A DNA stretch of 52,903 nucleotides from NCBI RefSeq assembly GCF_000741765.1, contig NZ_JGZU01000016.1, positions 1 to 52,903 on the forward strand, written 5' to 3'. Positions 24,545-34,903 of the stretch are shown piece by piece (position 1 is the stretch's first letter; each line of letters begins with the position of its first letter). A model generated the notes under the pieces. It made no database searches. It was not told the origin of the DNA and saw nothing but the letters and a program-made list of their open reading frames with translations. Position numbers and translations under genes: made by a program. Source of the stretch: Bifidobacterium tsurumiense (GTDB taxonomy: Bacteria; Actinomycetota; Actinomycetes; Actinomycetales; Bifidobacteriaceae).

Positions 24545-27493
24545 CTATTCAGCAGGAACTATCGAAACAATCTTCGGTGCCTTGACAATCACCTTGCGTG
24601 GTGCCTTGCCTCCGAGCCGGTCTGCAACGGCTTCCAGAGCCAAACGTTCCAACTCGTCCGGATCGATTTCGGGATCGACTTCGAGCTTGGCGCGAACCTT
24701 TCCCTTGATCTGGACAACGGCGGTCACATTGTCCTGACCCAAGTACCGCTCATCCGCCTTCGGCCAAGCCTCATGAGCCAAGGAATGCTCGTGTCCCAGC
24801 TTGCTCCACAGCTCTTCACAGATATGCGGTGCAATCGGGGCCAGCATCAATACCAGTGGTTCGACGGCGGCACGCGGCACGCTCTTCAACGAAGTCAAAT
24901 GGTTATTGAGCACGATCAGCTTAGCGATAGCGGTGTTGGGACGCATTGCCTCCATCTCCTCGCTGACTTCCGCAATGGTGTTGTTCAGCAGCTTAAGAGT
25001 CTTCAGATCCATGTCGCTGTCGACGACCTGAACCTCGCCGGTGTTCTCGTCGACCACATTGCGCCACAGGCGTTGCAGGAATCGCATGCCGCCAACTACG
25101 TTGCGAGTGTTCCAAGGACGTGACTCCGCCAATGGGCCCATGCTCATCTCATACAGGCGGAATGTGTCCGCTCCATACTGCTCATACATATCATCTGGTG
25201 TGATGATATTCTTCAGGCTCTTGCCCATCTTGCCGAATTCCCTATTCACAGGCTCACCATGCCATGTGAAAGTGGGTTCCGCCGACGAGTCCGAAGCATG
25301 TTCCTCCACCTCGGCGGCCGGCACATACTGGCCACGTTCATCGGTGTAGGCATATGCCTGAATCATGCCCTGGTTGAAGAGCTTGTGGAATGGTTCGCTG
25401 GAATTCACATATCCCAGATCGAAGAGCACCTTATGCCAGAAGCGGGCATACAACAGATGCAGCACGGCATGCTCAACGCCGCCGACATACAGGTCGACGC
25501 CACCGGCATTGCCCGGATAACGATCCGCGCCCATCCAGTAGTTGTATTCTTCGGGTTCAACTAGGCGTTGTGCATCGGTCGGATTCAGATACCGCATGTA
25601 ATACCAGCAAGAGCCGGCCCAATTAGGCATGGTATTGGTATCGCGACGATACTGCTTGGGGCCATCTCCCAGGTCCAAAGTCGCATTGACCCAATCGGCA
25701 TTGCGACTCAAAGGAGCCTCGGGCTCGGAATCGGCATCATTCGGATCGTAGGTCTTAGGGCTGTAATCAGGCACTTCGGGCAAATTGATCGGCAACTGGT
25801 CGTCCGGCACCAGATGCGCCACATCATGCTCGTCATACACGACAGGGAAAGGTTCTCCCCAGTAGCGCTGGCGAGAGAACAGCCAATCACGCAAACGATA
25901 GGAAACCGTACCCTTGCCGATACCGTTCTTTTCCAGCCATTCGGTGGTTGCCGCGATGGCGTCGTCCACATTCATGCCATTGAGATCCAAGGATTCCCCA
26001 CCGATATGCGCAGCAGTCACCGAAGAATTGATAACGGTGCCGTCATGCGAGACATATGGCGCCTTGCCTTCAAAATCAGCCAATGTTTGGTCGGAGGATG
26101 CGTCGGGTTCAACGGTGTAGATGACAGGCAATCCAAAAGCGGTCGCAAAATCGTAATCTCGCTGATCGCCTCCAGGAACTGCCATGATCGCGCCTGTGCC
26201 ATAATCCATAAGCACATAGTCAGCGGTGAACAACGGCAGTCGAGCGCCGGTAATCGGGTTGATTGCGTAGAGCCCGGTGAACAGACCCGTTTTCGCGCCG
26301 GCTTCGTTCACACGGTCTTCGGCTGTTTTTGATTCCGCGGCATGACGGTATTGAGCAATACCTTCAGCAGGATTGGCATAGCCGCCCTTCCACTCCTCAG
26401 GAACGTCATCGCCCCAGGATTCAGGAGCATAGCGGAGCAATGGGTGCTCAGGAGAAACCACCGCGAATGTGGTTCCGAACAAGGTGTCAGGACGTGTCGT
26501 ATACACCTCAAGATCCTGCTCACCTTCACTGGTTTCAACCGCGAAATGCACCGATGCACCGCGGGATTCGCCGATCCAGTTGCGTTGCATCAGCTTGACT
26601 TTTTCGGGCCAATCGATGGAATCAAGATCCTCGACCAGGCGTTGGCCATAAGCGGTAATGCGCATGGACCACTGCCTGAGCTCACGCTGGAAAACGGGGA
26701 AATTGCCGCGTTCGGATCGACCGTCGGCAGTCACTTCCTCATTGGCCAGCACAGTGCCCAATCCAGGGCTCCAATTCACTGGGGATTTGGAAATGTATGC
26801 AAGCCTGAACTCGTTGAGCACATCAGCCTGTGTCACTTCATCGAGTGCGTCCCAGTCCTGTCCTTCATGCCCCGGTATGTCCTTGTTTCCGGAACGAAAT
26901 GCTTCGATCAGCTCTTCGATGGGGCGAGCGGAACCTTGTCCGCCGTCAGGCCTGACAAACTCAGGGTCGTACCAGGAGTCATAAATGCGAGAGAAAATCC
27001 ATTGCGTCCAACGCACATATTCCGGGTCGGTGGTTGCGAAAGAACGCCTGTCGTCGAAACTCAAGCCCATGCGATGCAGCTGCCGACGCATATTGGCAAT
27101 ATTCTGCTCAGTGGTAATGCGCGGATGCTGGCCTGTCTGCACGGCATACTGCTCCGCAGGAAGGCCGAAGGCGTCATAGCCCATGGCATGCAGCACATTG
27201 TCGCCCTGCATGCGCCGATAACGGCTCACTACGTCGGTTGCAAGATATCCAAGCGGATGCCCCACGTGCAGGCCTTTGCCTGAAGGGAAGGGGAACATGT
27301 CCATGGCAAAGAATGAGGGACGTCCCTGTGCGTGGCGTCCCTCGCCGTCTGTCAGTTCTCCGCTGACATTGGCCGCCCAGAAGGTGCCTTCTTTGTCCCA
27401 TCGTTGCTGCCACTTGTTTTCGATGCCTTGCGCCAATGCCGCGTTATATCGAAATGCCGGCTCTGACGATTCATAGGTGTCGTTATCGCTCAT
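24545..27493 (-). CDS. leuS: Leucyl-tRNA synthetase
   Basis: A 982-residue class I aminoacyl-tRNA synthetase that charges tRNA-Leu. Seen: the HIGH-region PFPSGKGLHVGHPLGYL (about 70-86), an editing domain with TTRPDTLFGTTF and DYGTGAIMAVPGGDQRD, the catalytic RDWLFSRQRYWGEPFP block, KMGKSLKN as the KMSKS loop, and a C-terminal VQIKGKVRAKLEVD domain. The start at 27493 (MSDNDTYESS) is preferred over a TTG two codons upstream. Single gene with its own strong terminator. Confidence 0.97.
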   Translation of the reverse strand: MSDNDTYESSEPAFRYNAALAQGIENKWQQRWDKEGTFWAANVSGELTDGEGRHAQGRPSFFAMDMFPFPSGKGLHVGHPLGYLATDVVSRYRRMQGDNVLHAMGYDAFGLPAEQYAVQTGQHPRITTEQNIANMRRQLHRMGLSFDDRRSFATTDPEYVRWTQWIFSRIYDSWYDPEFVRPDGGQGSARPIEELIEAFRSGNKDIPGHEGQDWDALDEVTQADVLNEFRLAYISKSPVNWSPGLGTVLANEEVTADGRSERGNFPVFQRELRQWSMRITAYGQRLVEDLDSIDWPEKVKLMQRNWIGESRGASVHFAVETSEGEQDLEVYTTRPDTLFGTTFAVVSPEHPLLRYAPESWGDDVPEEWKGGYANPAEGIAQYRHAAESKTAEDRVNEAGAKTGLFTGLYAINPITGARLPLFTADYVLMDYGTGAIMAVPGGDQRDYDFATAFGLPVIYTVEPDASSDQTLADFEGKAPYVSHDGTVINSSVTAAHIGGESLDLNGMNVDDAIAATTEWLEKNGIGKGTVSYRLRDWLFSRQRYWGEPFPVVYDEHDVAHLVPDDQLPINLPEVPDYSPKTYDPNDADSEPEAPLSRNADWVNATLDLGDGPKQYRRDTNTMPNWAGSCWYYMRYLNPTDAQRLVEPEEYNYWMGADRYPGNAGGVDLYVGGVEHAVLHLLYARFWHKVLFDLGYVNSSEPFHKLFNQGMIQAYAYTDERGQYVPAAEVEEHASDSSAEPTFTWHGEPVNREFGKMGKSLKNIITPDDMYEQYGADTFRLYEMSMGPLAESRPWNTRNVVGGMRFLQRLWRNVVDENTGEVQVVDSDMDLKTLKLLNNTIAEVSEEMEAMRPNTAIAKLIVLNNHLTSLKSVPRAAVEPLVLMLAPIAPHICEELWSKLGHEHSLAHEAWPKADERYLGQDNVTAVVQIKGKVRAKLEVDPEIDPDELERLALEAVADRLGGKAPRKVIVKAPKIVSIVPAE

Positions 27494-27553
27494 ACACAAG
27501 GATTATTGCCATGTAACTGGACACAACACCACATAAACGATGGGAAATGTTCG

Positions 27554-28507
27554 TTACTTGAACAGTCGCGAACGTGTCAGCATCCAGGTCACGACTGCCG
27601 CGAGCGCAACCGAGATGAGAATGATGATAAGGAATCCCCACTTACTGCCGGAAAGTGGCATGCCTAGCATGCCGCCCTCTTGGAAATTCATGCCGTACAT
27701 CGAGAATATCAAGGTCGGAATCGACAGGGTAATGGAGATGATGGTGAAGATACGCATCACATTGTTCAGATTATTGGAAACAATCGAAGCAAAGGCGTCG
27801 GTCATATTCGCCAAAACGCCGCTGTAGATGTTAGCCATCTCGATAGCCTGCTTATTCTCGGTGATGACGTCATCCAGCAGATCTTCATCCTCCTGATATC
27901 GCTTGATGCGAGGCAGGAAGGTGAGCTTCTCCATGACGATTTCATTCGATTTCAAACTGGTGGTGAAATACACCAAGGTTTTGCTCAATTCCAAGAGCAT
28001 AAGGATCTCGCGATTTTCCATCGAATGTCGCAGCCGTGCTTCCAATTTATCGGTTTCGCGGTCGATAATGCGCAGGTAACGCAAATACATGGTGGCATTG
28101 CGATACAGAATCTGCAGTATGAAACGGGTGCGCATGAAGGTGTTAAAACCGCGAATCGTGCCTTCCATGAACGGGTGCAGCACAGGAGTATCCTGCATGC
28201 ATACGGTAATGAGCAGATCCTTGGTCAGAATGATCGACAAAGGTATGGTTTCGTACCAGTCCCGGCCATTGCGCTCTTCCACTGTCGGGATGTCCACGAT
28301 GATCATGGTGTAGTCGTCTTCCACATCCACTCGTGAACGTTCCTCATCATCCAAGGGTGCACGCAAATCAGCCAGATCGATTCCTGTGAGCTGGGAAACG
28401 GAAGTCAATTCCACATCAGTCGGGGCGGAAAGACATAACCATGAGCCGTTCTCGGGTTTTTCGATTTGCTCCACACGGCCATTGATGCTATTAAACATTC
28501 TCAACAT
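27554..28507 (-). CDS. corA: CorA-family divalent cation transporter
   Basis: A 317-residue magnesium/cobalt channel of normal length. Start at 28507 (MLRMFNSINGRVE) with AGGTGA 7 bases upstream; the frame to 28732 is not needed. A large cytoplasmic funnel with long helices (FILQILYRNATMYLRYLR, MENREILMLLELSKTLVYF) leads to two C-terminal membrane segments, the first followed by the selectivity motif YGMN in SMYGMNF. It lies divergent to the UvrA paralogue gene, with 225 bp between them. Confidence 0.93.
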   Translation of the reverse strand: MLRMFNSINGRVEQIEKPENGSWLCLSAPTDVELTSVSQLTGIDLADLRAPLDDEERSRVDVEDDYTMIIVDIPTVEERNGRDWYETIPLSIILTKDLLITVCMQDTPVLHPFMEGTIRGFNTFMRTRFILQILYRNATMYLRYLRIIDRETDKLEARLRHSMENREILMLLELSKTLVYFTTSLKSNEIVMEKLTFLPRIKRYQEDEDLLDDVITENKQAIEMANIYSGVLANMTDAFASIVSNNLNNVMRIFTIISITLSIPTLIFSMYGMNFQEGGMLGMPLSGSKWGFLIIILISVALAAVVTWMLTRSRLFK

Positions 28508-28732
28508 TAGTCTTTCACCTGCCTTCCGCGACATTTCAGAATCCGACAGGCACGCCGAAACAGCGTTCCGGTACGCCACAGATAAGAATAGCCCACAGGT
28601 CGAGACTTGCAAGCCAACCAGAGGAAAATTCAACTCAAGTTCATGCTCGGCCGAAGAACCATACGAAATTCGAGGGTTTTCAGCCCTGAGCGCATGGAAA
28701 ATAGCATGGTGTTTCCGTGTTTTCATAGGCAT

Positions 28733-31114
28733 ATGACAACAGAGACAAAGACCGCCTCACCTTTTGGTGCAATCCGTGTGCGCGGTGCGCGAGAAAACAA
28801 TCTGAAGAACGTGAATGTGGACATTCCCAAGCACGCGCTCACTGTATTCACCGGAGTATCCGGTTCGGGAAAATCATCATTGGTATTCGATACCGTCGCT
28901 GCCGAATCGGAACGTTTGCTCAATGAGACGCATTCCGCATTCGTGCAAGGCTTTCTCAAAACCCCTCCCCGACCCGATACCGATGTGCTTGAAGGCGTGA
29001 CCGCTGCCATCACTGTCGGCCAGGAACCGATGGGCGCCAATCCAAGATCGACAGTGGGAACCGCGACCGATGTCGATGCGATGCTCAGAGCCCTATTCGC
29101 CCGATTGGCGCAACCTCATATCGGCGGAGCTCAGGCCTATTCCTTCAACGTGCCCACAGTGAGCGGCGCTGGTGCCATCACGGTCAATAAAGGCGGACGA
29201 ACACTCGCTTCGAAGAAAACCTTCACTCAGGTGGGTGGAATGTGTCCCCGTTGCGAAGGCCGCGGCGAGGTTTCGGATCTGGATCTCACAGCGGTTGTCG
29301 ACATGGACAAATCGTTGAATGACGGCGCTATTCTTGTCCCAGGTTACAAAGTCGGCGGCTGGGCTGTGAAGCAGTATGCCGAGTCGGGATTGTATCCCGC
29401 CGACAAACTGATATCGTCTTTCAATAAGAGGCAATTGGAAACATTCCTCTATGGCGAAGCCACCAAAGTTAAGGTCAGCGATATCAATATCACCGTAGAA
29501 GGGCTCATCAACAAGATTCGCAAATCAATCCTCTCCAAGGATCCGGAATCATTACAACCACACTTGAAGGCTTTTATCGAGAAGGCAGCCACATTCGCGG
29601 TATGCGATGTCTGCGGTGGAACAAGACTGTCCGAAGAAGCACGGCATTCGTATATCGAAGGCAAATCAATCGCAGACCTCTCTGGCATGGAAGTGCGTGA
29701 GTTAGCTGATTGGATCGACGCCCTTGAAGATCCTGCAGTGGCACCGCTTGTGAAGAATATCAGCAAGACCTTGCGCTCAATGGTTCATGTCGGTTTGGGG
29801 TATTTGTCTCTTTCGCGTGCGACGGGAACACTGTCAGGTGGCGAAGCGCAACGTATCCGCATGGTGAGGCATCTGAATTCTGCGCTTTCGGATATCACCT
29901 ATATTTTTGATGAACCGACCACCGGATTGCATCCCCATGATGTTGCACGCATGAACCAGCTTCTTCTGGATTTACGAGACAAAGGCAATACAGTATTGGT
30001 TGTCGAACATGATCCGGAAACCATAGCGCTTGCCGATCACGTTATCGATATGGGTCCCGGGGCCGGAAGTGCCGGTGGAACCGTGATCTATGAGGGAGAT
30101 GTCGAAGGCCTCAAACAAGCAGACACTCCTACAGGACGCCATCTGGACGACAGCGAAACGGTGAAACAAGGCAATGACATCCGCAAGCCGCAGGGTTACA
30201 TCGAAATAAGGGATGCGCATATTCACAATTTGCAACATATCGATGTGAATATTCCCAAGGGTGTGCTGTGCGCGATAACCGGTGTTGCTGGATCAGGCAA
30301 GTCTTCTCTGATACCAGGTTCGCTGCCCCGTAACCTCGATGCGGTCATAGTGGATCAAAGCGCCATAAAAGGTTCTTCCCGTTCCAACCCCGCCACTTGG
30401 ACGGGTATGCTTGAGCCTATTCGCAAGGCATTTGCCAAGGAAAACGGCGTCAAGCCGGCACTTTTCAGCGCGAATTCAGAAGGTGCATGCCCCAATTGCA
30501 ATGGAGCGGGCGTCATCCGCACCGAACTTGGTTTTATGGAAACCGTCACAACCCCTTGTGAAGTATGTGATGGCAGGCGCTTTGACGATTCCGTCCTGCA
30601 ATACCGATTGGGCGGACTCAATATTGTTGAGACGTTGGATCTCAGCGCCCAGCAAGCGGCAGAACATTTCGCCATGGAAGCCAAAATACCCGCTGCCCGT
30701 AAGATTTGCGAAGCACTGACCGCAGTGGGCTTGGGCTACCTGGGTCTCGGTCAGTCTTTGTCCACGTTATCAGGCGGCGAACGGCAACGGTTGAAGCTTG
30801 CAGTGCATATGATGGACCAGGATTCATCGATATTGGTTTTGGATGAGCCCACAACCGGTCTGCATATGCAGGATGTCCGGGCATTGCTGGCATTGATGGA
30901 CAAGCTGGTCGATTCAGGAAAATCGGTTATCGTTGTCGAACACAATCTGGCCGTTATGGCTCATGCTGACTGGATCATCGATATTGGCCCCGGAGCCGGT
31001 TCTGATGGCGGCAATGTGGTATTCGAGGGAACTCCCGAAGAGTTGGTGAACAAAACAGAGGCTGGTAAAGGTACCTTAACCGGTAAGCACTTGGCGGCAC
31101 ATGTTCGTAAGTAG
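28733..31114 (+). CDS. UvrA-like ABC ATPase, short paralogue
   Basis: A 793-residue soluble protein with two ABC modules in UvrA order. First module: FTGVSGSGKSSLVF (Walker A, about 36-49), SGGEAQRIRMV signature and FDEPTTGLHPHDV. Second: TGVAGSGKSSLIPG, TLSGGERQRLKLA and LDEPTTGLHMQDV. Zinc-binding pairs CPRCEGRG, CDVCGG, CPNCNG and CEVCDG are present. At about 800 residues it lacks the UvrB-binding region of the 950-residue housekeeping UvrA and belongs to the UvrA2-type group linked with tolerance of drugs or DNA adducts (e.g. DrrC). Start at 28733 (MTTETKTASP). Monocistronic, with a hairpin after the stop. Confidence 0.88.
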   Translation: MTTETKTASPFGAIRVRGARENNLKNVNVDIPKHALTVFTGVSGSGKSSLVFDTVAAESERLLNETHSAFVQGFLKTPPRPDTDVLEGVTAAITVGQEPMGANPRSTVGTATDVDAMLRALFARLAQPHIGGAQAYSFNVPTVSGAGAITVNKGGRTLASKKTFTQVGGMCPRCEGRGEVSDLDLTAVVDMDKSLNDGAILVPGYKVGGWAVKQYAESGLYPADKLISSFNKRQLETFLYGEATKVKVSDINITVEGLINKIRKSILSKDPESLQPHLKAFIEKAATFAVCDVCGGTRLSEEARHSYIEGKSIADLSGMEVRELADWIDALEDPAVAPLVKNISKTLRSMVHVGLGYLSLSRATGTLSGGEAQRIRMVRHLNSALSDITYIFDEPTTGLHPHDVARMNQLLLDLRDKGNTVLVVEHDPETIALADHVIDMGPGAGSAGGTVIYEGDVEGLKQADTPTGRHLDDSETVKQGNDIRKPQGYIEIRDAHIHNLQHIDVNIPKGVLCAITGVAGSGKSSLIPGSLPRNLDAVIVDQSAIKGSSRSNPATWTGMLEPIRKAFAKENGVKPALFSANSEGACPNCNGAGVIRTELGFMETVTTPCEVCDGRRFDDSVLQYRLGGLNIVETLDLSAQQAAEHFAMEAKIPAARKICEALTAVGLGYLGLGQSLSTLSGGERQRLKLAVHMMDQDSSILVLDEPTTGLHMQDVRALLALMDKLVDSGKSVIVVEHNLAVMAHADWIIDIGPGAGSDGGNVVFEGTPEELVNKTEAGKGTLTGKHLAAHVRK

Positions 31115-31154
31115 GCATTACATAGGAATCAGCAGTAGTTGGTAGGCAATGATG

Positions 31155-31192
31155 AGACGGTTCCTCGAGTTAAATCTCAAGGGACCGTCTTT
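31155..31192 (+). terminator. Terminator of the UvrA paralogue gene
   Basis: Stem AGACGGT (31155-31161) with ACCGTCT (31184-31190), extended by imperfect pairs, and a short T-run (TTTG). Confidence 0.55.
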
Positions 31193-31358
31193 GCGTATTC
31201 ATATGCGATGTAATTGGAATCTCGAGTTACATACACCGAAGTCATGAACCCCTTGATACGGTGCCATATTGCTGTTCTGAGCCAAACTTGCATGACATGA
31301 TTTCCTGCGTACAATAAACATGAACCGATTAAGTTCATGTGGAGCAAAGGATGCCCGC

Positions 31359-32447
31359 ATGACGCTCAAGATGCGAAGGCATGCGATGAAGCTGATTCTC
31401 CCCAATGATCCCGCGATACGTACGATGGGTCGTATCGACGATACAGATCCGGAACATCCTGTATGGGTGTATCCCTACACGCAAGCCGCATTTCAATTCA
31501 CGGGCACATCGCTGCATATGCGTTTGATAAACAGGCGACATTATGGCGGCAGTCATATCGGTGTCTATCTGGACGGCCAATTGAGCAAAATCCCCATCCC
31601 AGAAGACGGCACCGTGGTGACGCTCCGTTTGGCCGATCATCTTCCCGATATCGAACATGAAGTAGTCGTATATAAGCGACAGGACGGTCAGCACTACTGC
31701 CAGATCGAAGGATTCCTGGTGGGTGATGATGCGGCAATCAAAGGGATCCCAGATGAACCATACCAACGCCGTATCGAAATTTTCGGAGATTCGGTCTCTT
31801 GCGGCGAGCGCAACGAAGCCAGCCTCTATGTCGGCAAGGCCGATCCGGAAGCAGATCTAAGTTCATACAGTGACTCATGGCGCTCATATGGTGCAATCGC
31901 CGCACGTGCATTGCATGCCCAATTGCATGACGTGTCACAGGGCGGCATTGCTTTGTTGGATGGTATCGGCTGGTTCTGCGAACCGAACCAAGTCGGCATG
32001 GAAACCATGTGGAAATCTATGCAATACAACCCTGAATTGGGCGGAACAACGCCTTGGGATTTCTCCCGGTACACGCCGCATGTGGTGGTTGTCGCCATCG
32101 GTCAAAACGATGCACACCCAGCGGATTTCATGGCCGAAGATTATATGGGCGACCTCGCAAATCATTGGCGCTCGCGGTACGTGGACTTCTTGAAAAGTCT
32201 CAGATCTGTGTATCCGCATGCCCATATTGTCTGTGCCACAACGGTTCTGCAACATGATCCGGCATGGGATCATGCCATAGAGGAAGCCGTGCAGACCACT
32301 GGCGATAACAATATTTCGCATCTGGTGTATTCGAGAAACGGTTCGGCGACACCAGGTCACCCGCGCATTGCCGAACATGAAGAGATGGCGGCGGAATTGG
32401 TGAACCATATCGAATCGCTCGGCTCTATGATCTGGCAGACTCGCTAA
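31359..32447 (+). CDS. CE2-type SGNH carbohydrate acetyl esterase
   Basis: A 362-residue protein without a signal peptide, so cytoplasmic. It has the two-domain plan of carbohydrate esterase family 2: an N-terminal jelly-roll (FQFTGTSLHMRLINRR, VGVYLDGQ-type strand HIGVYLDGQL) and a C-terminal SGNH hydrolase with the nucleophile motif IEIFGDSVSCGE (about 140-151), VVVAIGQNDAH, and the catalytic end SATPGHPRIAEHEEMA. CE2 enzymes remove acetyl groups from xylan or mannan sugars. ATG at 31359 has AAGGA 7 bases upstream. The next gene, 45 bp away, is also an acetylesterase, so the two probably act together on imported acetylated oligosaccharides. Confidence 0.85.
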   Translation: MTLKMRRHAMKLILPNDPAIRTMGRIDDTDPEHPVWVYPYTQAAFQFTGTSLHMRLINRRHYGGSHIGVYLDGQLSKIPIPEDGTVVTLRLADHLPDIEHEVVVYKRQDGQHYCQIEGFLVGDDAAIKGIPDEPYQRRIEIFGDSVSCGERNEASLYVGKADPEADLSSYSDSWRSYGAIAARALHAQLHDVSQGGIALLDGIGWFCEPNQVGMETMWKSMQYNPELGGTTPWDFSRYTPHVVVVAIGQNDAHPADFMAEDYMGDLANHWRSRYVDFLKSLRSVYPHAHIVCATTVLQHDPAWDHAIEEAVQTTGDNNISHLVYSRNGSATPGHPRIAEHEEMAAELVNHIESLGSMIWQTR

Positions 32448-32492
32448 TTCTTCAGAACTGGTTGGAATTCCTTCAATGATTGAGAGGAACAA

Positions 32493-34460
32493 ATGGCAAC
32501 GACGATAGCAACCGGTCCTGCACCGGGAAGCAATGCAGGCGGTGTCTCTGGTGAGCATATGGAGAGCAAGCCCTTGGGCAATGAACGGTTGCGCGTCGCC
32601 GCCGTGTTCTCTCACCATATGGTGTTGCAACGGCGCAAGCCCATTCCCGTATTCGGTGAAGGCAAACCAGGCACGTCATTCACTGTGGAACTCAAACCTC
32701 AGATTCCGGCACTGCTTTCTGAGAGCGTGTCCTCCCCCGAGGTGCATACGAGTAGTTCATACCATGCAGTAGTGCACGGCACGGTTGATGAGCATGGCCA
32801 ATGGTTGGTTGTTTTGCCGGCAATGGATAGCGGTAAAACCTATCGGCTGATTGTTTCAGCACAGGATATTCGATTGGAATATCGTGATGTGCTCATTGGT
32901 GAAGTGTGGATCGCGTCAGGTCAGAGCAATATTGAATTCGAATTGCATAATGCTCTCGATGGAGAATCTGAAGTTGCACTAGCGACCGACGGCAATATCA
33001 GATTCTTCAATACTCCGAAACGCGGCGCTCTTGGGGATGAATTATTCGAAGATGAGAATGCCAGTTCATGGCAGGTTTGCAGTCCGGCAACAGCTGGGTA
33101 TATGTCAGCGATAGCATATTTCTTTGCGCGCAAACTGAGAAGCCAATGGCCTGATGTGCCTGTCGGCATAGTCGATTGCTATGTTGGCGGCACTTCCATA
33201 AGCTGCTGGATGAGCGAGAAAACCTTGCGTGCCACCCAGTATGGCAATGCATATCTCGAGAGGTACGAACAGCAGATTGCCGGGAAAAGCCTGGAAAGTA
33301 TGCATGAGGCAATGGCTCAATGGCAAAAGGTATTTGACCAATGGAATGCTGATATCGCCCGCGCACAATTGGTGCAGCCGGATATCGATTGGGATACGCT
33401 CAATACGCAGTATGGGGAATGCCCATGGCCGCCGCCTATGACATCCTTCTCGCAATTCCGTCCTACGGGGCCATTCATAGCAATGGTGAGTCGCGTGGCT
33501 CCTTATGCAATACGCGGCGCGTTGTGGTATCAAGGCGAAGAAGATGAACAATACGGCTCGAGCTATGCGGCAATGCTGCGCGATATGATTGCTGATTGGC
33601 GAACGCTGTGGAATATCGATGCGTTGATGGCATCCGATTCCAATAATCTATTGCAATCGGATGAACACGATGCTATAAGAAGCGCGAGCCCGCTCCCCTT
33701 TGTCATTGCGCAATTGCCCCAATGGATTGACAAGAAACAATATGTTGCACATCAGGATCCGATGTTGTGGCCTGTGTTGCGGCAGGCTCAGTCTGATGTG
33801 ACTCATGATACGAATGACGTGTATCTTACGGTGCTGATGGATTGCGGCGAGTTCAACAACATTCATCCAGTGGACAAGAAAACTCCAGGAGAACGACTGG
33901 CACTCACTGCACTGCGCCATGTATACGAGCAGCACAGCATCGTTGCCGATTCCCCACGTTTCCGAGATACCTTGCAATTGAATGACACCCAATCACCGGT
34001 GATTGGTGTGATTTTTGATACGGCGGACGGCATGCATTTCATGCATGATGATCGAAGAATCGCTTCGGAAGCGGTGGAATCGAAAGACGAGGCCCTGTCG
34101 GACTTTGATGTGTTATGCAAGTCGGTTACGCCCATCGCCCAGATGCTGACGGCAAGGGGTTTGGTGCCAGAACCGGTATCGCTTCAGGAAAGCGAAGAGC
34201 AGATCGATGAATGGTTCCGACTACGCACCGCTTCAGGGTTTGAGGTCGCAGGTGAGGATGGCGACTTCCACCAGGCGGCCGCCATGAGCCTTACGTTGAA
34301 ATCGGATGCAGTCGATGGCGGATTCGCTTGCATTGCGCTCTATTCCCCCAATGTTCCGCAACCACGTTTTGTGCGCTACGGCTATTTCAGCTGGGGTCCC
34401 GTTCCTGTGTTCAACAGTGCAGGTCTGCCTGCGGAACCGTTCAACACGTATCGGCGTTAA
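32493..34460 (+). CDS. Sialate O-acetylesterase-like SGNH enzyme (SASA family)
   Basis: A 655-residue protein, no signal peptide. Seen: FSHHMVLQRRKPIPVFGEGKPG at about 38-58, the nucleophile block VWIASGQSNIEFEL (about 135-148), GIVDCYVGGTSISCWM, and RGALWYQGEED (about 345), the pattern of the sialic-acid-specific acetylesterase family. Such enzymes take acetyl groups off sialic acids, and relatives act on xylan sugars. With the CE2 esterase just upstream and no sialic acid genes nearby, a plant-glycan substrate is at least as likely. Start at 32493 with GAGAGGAA upstream. Confidence 0.85.
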   Translation: MATTIATGPAPGSNAGGVSGEHMESKPLGNERLRVAAVFSHHMVLQRRKPIPVFGEGKPGTSFTVELKPQIPALLSESVSSPEVHTSSSYHAVVHGTVDEHGQWLVVLPAMDSGKTYRLIVSAQDIRLEYRDVLIGEVWIASGQSNIEFELHNALDGESEVALATDGNIRFFNTPKRGALGDELFEDENASSWQVCSPATAGYMSAIAYFFARKLRSQWPDVPVGIVDCYVGGTSISCWMSEKTLRATQYGNAYLERYEQQIAGKSLESMHEAMAQWQKVFDQWNADIARAQLVQPDIDWDTLNTQYGECPWPPPMTSFSQFRPTGPFIAMVSRVAPYAIRGALWYQGEEDEQYGSSYAAMLRDMIADWRTLWNIDALMASDSNNLLQSDEHDAIRSASPLPFVIAQLPQWIDKKQYVAHQDPMLWPVLRQAQSDVTHDTNDVYLTVLMDCGEFNNIHPVDKKTPGERLALTALRHVYEQHSIVADSPRFRDTLQLNDTQSPVIGVIFDTADGMHFMHDDRRIASEAVESKDEALSDFDVLCKSVTPIAQMLTARGLVPEPVSLQESEEQIDEWFRLRTASGFEVAGEDGDFHQAAAMSLTLKSDAVDGGFACIALYSPNVPQPRFVRYGYFSWGPVPVFNSAGLPAEPFNTYRR

Positions 34461-34903
34461 CAGCGTTGCGGTGAAATCGCTGCCGTTGAACTCATGGATT
34501 AATGCCCCACAGCGATCATCCACTTCGGAAGCAACCTGAGACACAGTATTGCCAACGCACTTGCGGCAGATACCGCAGGCAAAGCGTACGAAAACACCAA
34601 GGACGAAATAAGCAGGGCCGCCAGGGCCTTATTTAACGTAAAACCCGATACATATCCTGATGCAAGCATATATCCGTGCTATGAATCGACGTCGAGAACA
34701 AGCAACGTCATATGGAAAACGTGACGACCCTCATATTGTTGGAGGTTTGTCAAAATCAAGACCTTTGATACAGTGAAGTTGTTATATGACTGACGGAAGT
34801 GGATTAACCACATGGGAGTATAACCGTAAGAAGCCGACCGTCTGGGCAAAAGAGGCCCAGTCATATGGGTCACTTTTCAATGTCTATTCCAATGAGGTTC
34901 CTT
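34461..34903. other. Gap with a possible gene remnant
   Basis: No complete gene. On the plus strand 34552-34728 an open stretch reads IANALAADTAGKAYENTKDE then ARALFNVKPDTYP, which looks like decayed protein-coding DNA, but no start or family is evident. Nothing else is clear. Confidence 0.3.

Noticed and set aside
24347..25123. Plus-strand frames across leuS
   Set aside because: Shadows of the leuS coding strand, without ribosome sites or domains.
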